Part shown: positions 27,522 through 33,654 of the stretch, piece after piece | Position numbering within the stretch: position 1 is the first letter of the stretch | How the letters are laid out: each line of letters begins with the position of its first letter | Origin: Solidesulfovibrio sp. | Lineage (GTDB): Bacteria > Desulfobacterota > Desulfovibrionia > Desulfovibrionales > Desulfovibrionaceae | Length of the DNA stretch: 33,654 nt | Reading direction: 5' to 3' | NCBI RefSeq assembly: GCF_038562415.1 | Contig: NZ_JBCFBA010000033.1 | Location: 1 to 33,654 of the forward strand | The notes under the pieces: generated by a model | What the model was told of the DNA's origin: nothing | The model's database searches: none | Seen by the model: only the letters and a program-made list of their open reading frames with translations | Program-made: the position numbers and the translations under genes

Positions 27522-30500
27522 ATGACCAGCCAGCACGACGACGCGGCGCGTATCGCCAAAACGCACAACCTGGCCCGCTACTGCGTCGAAAACCCCCACA
27601 TCTCGGCCATGCTGCTGGTGCTGGTGCTGGTGTGGGGCTATTTCGGCCTGACCGGCATGCCCCAGCGCAAGGACCCCTACCTGGCCGTGCGCGTGGCCAT
27701 GGTCGTGTGCCCCTGGCCGGGCATCGAGGCCGAGCGGGTGGAACAGCTCCTCACCCGCCGCCTGGAGCAGGGCATCGCCGGCAATGCCCACGTCAAGCGC
27801 ATCCTGTCGACTTCGCGCACCGGCCTTTCGGTCATCACCGTGGAACTGACCGAGGATATCGAGGAGACCGGCGAGATCTTCGACGACATCGACCTGCGGC
27901 TTCGCGGCCTCACCGACCTGCCCGAGGGGGCCGGGCCGGTGGTGTTCATGAAGGACTTCGGCGACACGGCGGCCCTGATGCTCACCGTGGCCTCGCCGCC
28001 GGTGTCCGCGGTGGAGGTGGACCTGCGCGCCCGGGAGGTGTCGCGCGTGCTGACCGAACTGCGGGCCAAGGCCGCCGCCGCCGGCCAGGCCGGTGGGCGC
28101 ACCGCCCTGGCCATCGTCTTTTCCCATGCCGCCAGCCCTGCCCTGGTGCAGCGGCAAACCGAGCTTCTCGCCGACTACCTGGGCCAAAAGGGCTTCCTGG
28201 CCGACGTCACTTCGGCCATCGTGCCCAACCTCGTGGTCATCGACGGCCGCTACGCCGTTTCCGCCGAGGCCCTGCGCCGGGCCGTCTTCGACTACGCCCT
28301 GACCCATAGCCACGTCTCGGAAATAAGCCCCGACATCTGGGAGCCGGCCGTCATCGGCGAGCCGGCCGAGGCCAAGGCGGCCCTGGCCGCCGTGGCCGGG
28401 TCCAAATACGGCTACCGCCAGCTCGAGGCCTACACCGACAGGATCGCCCGGCGGCTGCTGGGCGTGCCCATCGTGTCCAAGGTCTCGCGCTGGGGCGTGC
28501 AGCAGGAAGCGGTCTTCCTGGACTACTCCCAGCAGCGCCTGGCCGCCTACGGCCTCGATCCCTGGCGCCTCAAGGACGTGCTGGCCGCCCGCAACGTCAC
28601 GACCTCGGGCGGGGCCATCGAGTTCTCCGGCCAGAACATCATCATCGACCCCTCCGGCCGCTACGGCGGCGAGGCGGAACTGGGCCGCACCATGATCGCC
28701 GCCTCGGGCAGCGGCTCCGGGGCCTACCTCCAGGACCTGACCGACGTGGAGCGGGCCTACCGCAGTCCGCCGGAAAACCTCAACTACTACAACTACAAGG
28801 ACAAGGACGGCCAGTGGCGCCGGGCGCTCGGCATCACGCTGGCCGTCAACATGCGCCACGGCAAGCAGATCAGCGAATTCTCCGAAAAGGTGGACGCGGC
28901 CCTGGCCGAGGTCGCGGCCAACCTGCCCGAGGACCTGATCCTGGCCCGCACCTCGGACCAGCCCAGGCAGGTCGAGGAGAACGTGGACCTGTTCCTGGAG
29001 GCCCTGGGCGACGCCGTGTGGCTGGTGGTCCTGGTGTCGTTCGTCGGCTTCTGGGAGTGGCGCTCGGCCGTGCTCATGGCCCTGTCCATCCCCATCACCC
29101 TGGCCATGACCTTCGGGGCGATGCATCTTTTGCACCTGGACTTGCAGCAGGTCTCCATCGCCTCGCTGATCCTGGCCCTGGGGTTGCTCGTGGACGATCC
29201 GGTGGTGGCCAACGACGCCATCAAGCGCAACCTGGCCCTGGGGCACCCCCCGGGCATCGCCGCCTGGCTCGGGCCGACCAAGCTGGCCCGGGCCATCCTC
29301 TACGCCACCATCACCAACTGCATCGCCTACCTGCCCTTCCTGCTCCTCAAGGGGGACACCGGCCGCTACCTCTACGCCATGCCCGTGGTCATCACGGCCT
29401 CGCTCGTCGCCTCGCGCCTGGCCTCCATGAGCTTCATCCCGTTTCTCGGCCGCTACCTGCTCAAACCTTCGACCAAACCCCGGCCGTCCGACACGGAACG
29501 CCGCACCAAGGGCTTTTCGGGCTTCTACTACCGCCTGGGCGGTTTCCTTATCGACCACCGCTACTGGGTGCTGCTCCTGTCGCTTTTGCCCATAGCCGGC
29601 GGCGTATACCTGCAAACGCATCTCAAGCCGCAGTTCTTCCCCAACGACCTGGCCTATCTCTTCTACGTCGACGTCTGGCTGCCCGAGGACGCCTCCATCA
29701 CGGCCACGGACCAGGCGGCCCGGCAGGTGGAGCAGGTCGTGCAGGAGACCCTGGCCGCCTACGAGGCCGACCACCCGGGCAAGGACGGCCAGCCGGCCAG
29801 GGTGTTGCGCCAGATCACGTCCTTTGTCGGCGGCGGCGGGCCGCGGTTCTGGTTTTCCGTCTCGCCCGAGCAGTCCCAGCCCAACTACGCGCAGGTGCTC
29901 ATCGAGGTCACGGACAAGTGGCAGACCCCCAAGCTCCAGGAGCCGCTGCAAACGGCCCTGTCCGCGCGCATCCCCGGGGCGCGCCTCGACGTGCGCCAAC
30001 TCGAAAGCGGCGAGCCGGTGGGCGTTCCCGTCCAGATCCGGCTGGCCGGCGAGGACATGGCCGAACTGCGCCTCCAGGCCCGCAAGCTCAAGGCGCTGCT
30101 GCGCGACCTGCCCATGGCCTACCGGGTGCGCGACGACTGGGGCTCGGACATCCTGCGGGCCAGGCTCAAGGTCAATCCGGACAAGGCCAACCTGGCCGGC
30201 GTGACCAACGACGACGTGGCCCGGTCGTCCATGGCGGCCATAAACGGCCTGGAGGCCACCACCATCACCGAAGGCCGGCTGTCCATCCCGGTCATCATCC
30301 GCCTGCGGGCCGAGGAACGCGCCGGCCTCGACGACATCGGCAACCTCTACGTCTATTCCCGCGACAATCCCGACAAGCACGTGCCCCTGGGCCAGGTGGC
30401 CCGCCTCGACTTCGACGCGGCCACGGAAAAGATCGCCCGCCGGGACCAGTTCCGCACCGTCGTGGTGTCCTGCTACCCGACGCCCGGGCATTTGCCCTCG

Positions 30501-31157
30501 GAGGTGGTGGAAGCGGCCATGCCGGCCATCGAGGCGTTCCAGGAAGGGCTGCCGCCGGGCATCCGCCTGGAGATCGGCGGCGAGCACGAAAAGCAGGTCA
30601 GCGGCTTTAGCGACCTGCTGGTGGTCCTGGCCGTGTCCGTGGCCGGCATCTACCTGGCGCTGCTGTTCCAGTTCAAAAACGCCGTCAAGCCGCTGATCGT
30701 CTTCTCGGCCATCCCCTACGGCGCGGCCGGGGCCGTGGCGGCGCTTTATGTCATGGGCCAGCCCTTCGGTTTCATGGCCTTCCTCGGCATCATCAGCCTG
30801 GTCGGGGTCATCGTCAGCCACGTCATCGTGCTGTTCGACTTCATCGAGGAGAAGCTGGAGGAGGGCGAGGATTTGCGCACGGCGCTGCTCGACGCCGGCA
30901 TCCTACGCCTGCGGCCGGTCCTGATCACGGTGGGGGCCACGGTCATTGCGCTGTTCCCCCTGGCCGCCTCGGGCGGGCCGCTGTGGGAACCGTTGTGCTA
31001 CGCCCAGATCGGCGGCCTGACCGTGGCCACCTTCATCACGCTGCTGATGGTGCCGGTCATCTATTCCATCGCCGCTTTCGACCTCAAGATCATCCCCGGC
31101 GCGACGGCCCCCCGGGGCGGGGAAGGGTGGGAGGACTCCCCGGAGGGCGCGCCTTGA
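27522..31157 (+). CDS. Atypical RND transporter with an inserted periplasmic segment, 1211 aa
   Basis: This is an inner-membrane RND exporter paired with the preceding adaptor. TM1 (about 28-45) precedes the porter start (VCPWPGIEAERVEQLL). TM2-TM6 and TM7-TM12 follow the usual two-half plan. TM4 carries Asp558-Asp559 (LGLLVDDPVVAND), the proton-relay pair. In TM10 the usual V-x-K/N-N-x-I-V-L motif reads IVSHVIVLFDF, with Ser1099 where AcrB has Lys940. The later LRLRPVLIT arginine motif is present. The length is about 160 residues above the family norm. Most of the excess is an extra block at about 161-295, between the first porter subdomain and the stretch LLGVPIVSKVSRWG that normally follows it. 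The start is supported by GGAGGG. It ends two bases before the stop of the converging chemoreceptor gene. The substrate is unknown. Confidence 0.92.
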   Translation: MTSQHDDAARIAKTHNLARYCVENPHISAMLLVLVLVWGYFGLTGMPQRKDPYLAVRVAMVVCPWPGIEAERVEQLLTRRLEQGIAGNAHVKRILSTSRTGLSVITVELTEDIEETGEIFDDIDLRLRGLTDLPEGAGPVVFMKDFGDTAALMLTVASPPVSAVEVDLRAREVSRVLTELRAKAAAAGQAGGRTALAIVFSHAASPALVQRQTELLADYLGQKGFLADVTSAIVPNLVVIDGRYAVSAEALRRAVFDYALTHSHVSEISPDIWEPAVIGEPAEAKAALAAVAGSKYGYRQLEAYTDRIARRLLGVPIVSKVSRWGVQQEAVFLDYSQQRLAAYGLDPWRLKDVLAARNVTTSGGAIEFSGQNIIIDPSGRYGGEAELGRTMIAASGSGSGAYLQDLTDVERAYRSPPENLNYYNYKDKDGQWRRALGITLAVNMRHGKQISEFSEKVDAALAEVAANLPEDLILARTSDQPRQVEENVDLFLEALGDAVWLVVLVSFVGFWEWRSAVLMALSIPITLAMTFGAMHLLHLDLQQVSIASLILALGLLVDDPVVANDAIKRNLALGHPPGIAAWLGPTKLARAILYATITNCIAYLPFLLLKGDTGRYLYAMPVVITASLVASRLASMSFIPFLGRYLLKPSTKPRPSDTERRTKGFSGFYYRLGGFLIDHRYWVLLLSLLPIAGGVYLQTHLKPQFFPNDLAYLFYVDVWLPEDASITATDQAARQVEQVVQETLAAYEADHPGKDGQPARVLRQITSFVGGGGPRFWFSVSPEQSQPNYAQVLIEVTDKWQTPKLQEPLQTALSARIPGARLDVRQLESGEPVGVPVQIRLAGEDMAELRLQARKLKALLRDLPMAYRVRDDWGSDILRARLKVNPDKANLAGVTNDDVARSSMAAINGLEATTITEGRLSIPVIIRLRAEERAGLDDIGNLYVYSRDNPDKHVPLGQVARLDFDAATEKIARRDQFRTVVVSCYPTPGHLPSEVVEAAMPAIEAFQEGLPPGIRLEIGGEHEKQVSGFSDLLVVLAVSVAGIYLALLFQFKNAVKPLIVFSAIPYGAAGAVAALYVMGQPFGFMAFLGIISLVGVIVSHVIVLFDFIEEKLEEGEDLRTALLDAGILRLRPVLITVGATVIALFPLAASGGPLWEPLCYAQIGGLTVATFITLLMVPVIYSIAAFDLKIIPGATAPRGGEGWEDSPEGAP

Positions 31158-31159
31158 CC

Positions 31160-33334
31160 TCAATGGTCAGGGTGGAAGCCGGCGGCGGCCACGGCCGCCA
31201 GGACAGGCGGCCCGGCGGCGGGGAGAGGCGGCGTCGCCTGGCCGTCGGCCTGCATGTTCTCGATCAGGGCCGAGAGTTCCGCCACCTGGCCGGTCAGCGC
31301 CGCGACCGCGTCGATGGAGTGGCGCATGGCCTGGGCGGTCTCGGCCGTGATGTCGCTTATGGCCTCGATGGTCCGGGTGATCTCCTCGCTCGTGGCCGAC
31401 TGCTGTTCCGAGGCCGTGGCAATGGCCCGGATCTGGTCGGCGGTGGAATCGGCCAGGGCCACGATCTCGCGCAGATTGCGGCTGGCCACCTCGGCCTTGG
31501 CGGCCGTGGCCTCGATGGTGGCGGCGTCCTTGTCCACGGCCTGGCAGTTGCGGCGGGTGCCGTCCTGGATGTCGCGGATGGCCTTGTCCACGTCCTTGGT
31601 GGCGAGCATGGTCTTTTCGGCGAGCTTCCTGACCTCGCCGGCGACCACGGCGAACCCCCGGCCGGCATCGCCGGCCCGGGCCGCCTCGATGGCGGCGTTT
31701 AAGGCCAGCAGGTTCGTCTGGTCGGCGATATCCGAAATGATGCCCAGGATGCGGCCGATGTTGTCCGCCTGCCGGCCGAGTTCCCCCATGCGCTCGCGGG
31801 AGCGGTGGGCGTCGGCCTTGACCTGCTCCATGGCGTGGGCCACCTGCGCCATGGTCGCCGTGCCCGCCTCGGCCTTTTCCCTGGCCTGGGCCGAGGTGCC
31901 GGCGGCCACGGCGGCGCTTTTGGCCACTTCCAGCACCGTGGCGTTCATTTCCTCCATGGCCGAGGCGGTTTCCCCGGCCCGGGCGGCCTGGGCCGCCGCG
32001 CCGCGCGCCGCCTGGTCGAGGCGGGCCGAAAGGGCGGCCGAGGCCGACGAAACCACGGTCACCACCGACTCCAGGCGGTTGGCCGCCTGGAGCATGCCTT
32101 CCTCCCGGGCGTGACAGGCCTGGCGCGTGGCTTCCTCGGCCTGATCCGTGGCCGCCTGGCAGGCCTGGGCCTTCTCCTGCGCCTCGCGGCGTTTGGCCTG
32201 GGCGTCGGCGATGGTCTCGCCGAGGCGTTCGGCCATGGCGTTTAGGGCGACGAACATGGCGGCGATCTCGTCGTCGCGGCGCGGGCGCTCCAGGCGGCTG
32301 GCGTACCTGCCCGCGCCGATGTCGCGCAAAAAGACGCCGACACGGCCCAGGGGGCGGATGACCGAGCGGTTCATGAACAGCCACAACACACCGATGATAA
32401 GGACCAGGCTGCCCAGGGCCACCCAGGCGATGGCGGTCACGGTCCGGCGCGCCGGTTCCATGAGCTCCCCTTTCTCGATGCAACTGGCGTAGCGCCAGCC
32501 GCTTTCCGGCGCGGCGTAGACGTTGGCCACGTAGTCCTTGCCGGCCAGCGCGACCTCGACTTCGCCCGAAGGGCCGGAAAAAAGCGAGGACAAGCCCGGG
32601 TCGCCCAGTTCCGAGAGCGTTTTGAGGTTGCGCTGGGGATTGCCGGTATCGGCGATGAGCACGCCGTTTTTGTCGGTCACGACCACAAAGCCGGTCTTGC
32701 CGGGTCGGATGGCCGCCACCATGTCGGTGATGACGGACAGGGAGATGTCGGCGGAGACCACGCCGAGGACCGCGCCGGCGGCGTCGCGGAAGGCCCGGGC
32801 CGCGCTTATGGTGGGTTCGCCGTCCGTGGAACGGAAAGGCGCCGAGACCACGGCCCGGTCGGGCGCGGCGGCGGCGTCCTTGTACCAGGCGCGCGCACGG
32901 GGATCATAGGCCTTTCGCGGCGCGTCGGCGTTGCTCACGAACCCGCCGTGGCGGCTGCCGAGATAGACCTTGCGGTAGTCGGGATGGGCCTGCTTGAGCT
33001 GGATGCACCACTCCCGCAGGCGCTGGCCGAGGCGGTCGTCGGGCCGGGGGAGGGTTTTGACCGAGCCCTCGACCGCAAGAAAGTCCGTGAGCCCGGCGTC
33101 GATGCCGCGCAGGTCGGGATAGGCGGCCAGATGGTCCATGTTGGCCTTGGCTTCGCGTAAAAAAAGCTCAATGGCCGCGTTGGTCCGTTCCAGTTCGGTG
33201 CGCGAGGCGGCGAGGTAGTTGTTTCGGGAGATTTCGACGATATTGAAGGCGATGATGCCGAAGATGCACAACAAGGGAATGGTGATGATGGCGATGACGC
33301 CACAGATCAAGCGGACCCGGATGGAACGTCCCAT
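31160..33334 (-). CDS. Methyl-accepting chemotaxis protein with dCache sensor, 724 aa
   Basis: This transmembrane chemoreceptor signals to CheA/CheW. TM1 (about 9-33) is followed by a double-Cache periplasmic domain (about 35-290), TM2 (about 298-321), HAMP (about 322-375) and a coiled-coil signalling domain. The hairpin tip is the near-invariant [20 protein letters not shown] with [17 protein letters not shown] (about 536-574). The Cache domain contains Tyr143, Arg148, Trp150, Tyr151 and Asp196. That spacing is close to the amino-acid-binding motif of PctA-type receptors, although two of its positions are changed (see findings). There is no C-terminal CheR/CheB tether pentapeptide; the tail is Ala/Pro-rich and ends HPDH. 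The start at 33334 follows GGAGCGAGG; an upstream ATG at 33367 is less likely. A leader palindrome lies at 33377-33396. Confidence 0.94.
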   Translation of the reverse strand: MGRSIRVRLICGVIAIITIPLLCIFGIIAFNIVEISRNNYLAASRTELERTNAAIELFLREAKANMDHLAAYPDLRGIDAGLTDFLAVEGSVKTLPRPDDRLGQRLREWCIQLKQAHPDYRKVYLGSRHGGFVSNADAPRKAYDPRARAWYKDAAAAPDRAVVSAPFRSTDGEPTISAARAFRDAAGAVLGVVSADISLSVITDMVAAIRPGKTGFVVVTDKNGVLIADTGNPQRNLKTLSELGDPGLSSLFSGPSGEVEVALAGKDYVANVYAAPESGWRYASCIEKGELMEPARRTVTAIAWVALGSLVLIIGVLWLFMNRSVIRPLGRVGVFLRDIGAGRYASRLERPRRDDEIAAMFVALNAMAERLGETIADAQAKRREAQEKAQACQAATDQAEEATRQACHAREEGMLQAANRLESVVTVVSSASAALSARLDQAARGAAAQAARAGETASAMEEMNATVLEVAKSAAVAAGTSAQAREKAEAGTATMAQVAHAMEQVKADAHRSRERMGELGRQADNIGRILGIISDIADQTNLLALNAAIEAARAGDAGRGFAVVAGEVRKLAEKTMLATKDVDKAIRDIQDGTRRNCQAVDKDAATIEATAAKAEVASRNLREIVALADSTADQIRAIATASEQQSATSEEITRTIEAISDITAETAQAMRHSIDAVAALTGQVAELSALIENMQADGQATPPLPAAGPPVLAAVAAAGFHPDH

Positions 33335-33376
33335 GATTCGCCTCGCTCCGTTGGATGTGCATCGCATGGCCTGCTG

Positions 33377-33396
33377 CCGGGAAAACCGTTTCCCGG
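33377..33396 (-). promoter_or_regulatory. Inverted repeat in the chemoreceptor gene leader
   Basis: ccgggaaa (33377-33384) and tttcccgg (33389-33396) form a perfect 8-base inverted repeat with a 4-base loop, 43 bases upstream of the chemoreceptor ATG. It could be an operator or an RNA hairpin. No flagellar sigma-28 box was seen nearby. Confidence 0.4.
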
Positions 33397-33444
33397 AAGT
33401 GGCGGCATGCGCGAACCGTCATGAAGGCACGCGTCGCGGGAGAA

Positions 33445-33474
33445 GGCGGGGCGACGGGCCGGCGTCGCCCCGCC
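33445..33474 (-). terminator. Hairpin terminator after fumarate reductase
   Basis: A perfect 12-base stem (33445-33456 with 33463-33474) with a 6-base loop starts eight bases beyond the frdB stop. On the minus strand it is followed by TTCTCC, a weak U-tract. The strong stem suggests the end of the frd transcript. Confidence 0.65.
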
Positions 33475-33481
33475 ACAGGCG

Positions 33482-33654
33482 TTAGAAGTCCTTTTTGAGG
33501 AATTTCGGCAGGATGTTTTTCACGGCGGCGAGCGCCATCTTGCGGCGCAGCTTGCCGAGCTGTTCCTGGAGGGGGATCTCCTTGGGGCAGACGTCCTCGC
33601 AGGCGAGAAGGCCCATGCAGCCGAAGATGCCCTCGTCCGTGCCGACCACGTCGA
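33482..33654 (-). CDS. frdB: Fumarate reductase/succinate dehydrogenase iron-sulfur subunit, C-terminal 56 residues (partial)
   Basis: Reading leftwards from the window edge gives an open frame ending in TAA at 33484-33482. It contains FGCMGLLACEDVCPKEIPLQ, which fits the C-x5-C-x3-C-P cysteine set of FrdB/SdhB that holds the [3Fe-4S] or [4Fe-4S] cluster near the quinone. It is followed by the basic LRRKM tail found in delta- and epsilonproteobacterial FrdB. The subunit passes electrons between the quinone-reactive membrane subunit and the flavoprotein during fumarate respiration or succinate oxidation. The N-terminal [2Fe-2S] part and the partner genes lie beyond the window, and the direction of catalysis cannot be told from this fragment. 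As the hairpin at 33445-33474 follows it, this is probably the last gene of the frd operon. Confidence 0.85.
   Translation of the reverse strand, partial: DVVGTDEGIFGCMGLLACEDVCPKEIPLQEQLGKLRRKMALAAVKNILPKFLKKDF

Overview
The window is very GC-rich DNA, close to 70% G+C by eye, with strong G/C-ending codon bias. It comes from a Gram-negative bacterium. An NAD malate dehydrogenase of the LDH-like type and the end of a fumarate reductase iron-sulfur subunit sit together with a Cys-type sulfatase, a SulP transporter, a Cache chemoreceptor and a multi-PAS hybrid kinase. This suggests an anaerobic or facultative respirer such as a Desulfovibrio-like sulfate reducer. That assignment is inference; no rRNA or other phylogenetic marker is present.

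Layout. 1-111: start of an IS5-type transposase (minus strand, cut by the window edge) with its own promoter and a hairpin over the start codon. 213-422: a 69-residue zinc-ribbon protein. 621-3203: a two-gene unit of a large polytopic membrane protein (possibly a GT-C glycosyltransferase) and a small anchored protein, neither assignable by name. 3200-5869 (minus): a PEP-utilising/rifampin-phosphotransferase-like enzyme whose stop codon interlocks with that of the preceding gene. 6052-6165 (minus): an orphan Fis-type helix-turn-helix tail. 6206-7138: malate dehydrogenase. 7254-8924 (minus): exported sulfatase with its own terminator. 9094-9137: a G36C8 homopolymer junction that may be an assembly artefact. 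9167-10795 (minus): benzoylformate-decarboxylase-like ThDP enzyme.

11569-17571 is a complete tripartite RND efflux operon (outer-membrane factor, adaptor, HAE1-type pump). A SulP-STAS anion transporter (17659-19356) follows it and converges on a 1015-residue hybrid sensor kinase (19377-22424, minus). From 22951 to 31157 a tightly packed plus-strand run carries a duplicated four-helix membrane protein, a saccharopine-dehydrogenase-like oxidoreductase, a type-B carboxylesterase, and a second RND adaptor and pump. The second pump is unusual: about 1211 residues, with an inserted periplasmic segment and no lysine in TM10. The window closes with a dCache methyl-accepting chemotaxis protein (31160-33334, minus) and the 3' end of frdB (minus) with a strong terminator hairpin.

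How the parts may work together. Malate dehydrogenase and fumarate reductase are both C4-dicarboxylate enzymes, though they lie at opposite ends of the window. The two RND systems supply envelope export, and only the first has a local outer-membrane channel, which the second may share. No CRISPR array, tRNA, rRNA, prophage or recognisable defence system was seen. The most distinctive candidates are the atypical RND pump with its metabolic neighbours, the RPH-like enzyme, the uncharacterised membrane pair at 621-3203, and the anti-readthrough hairpin on the transposase.
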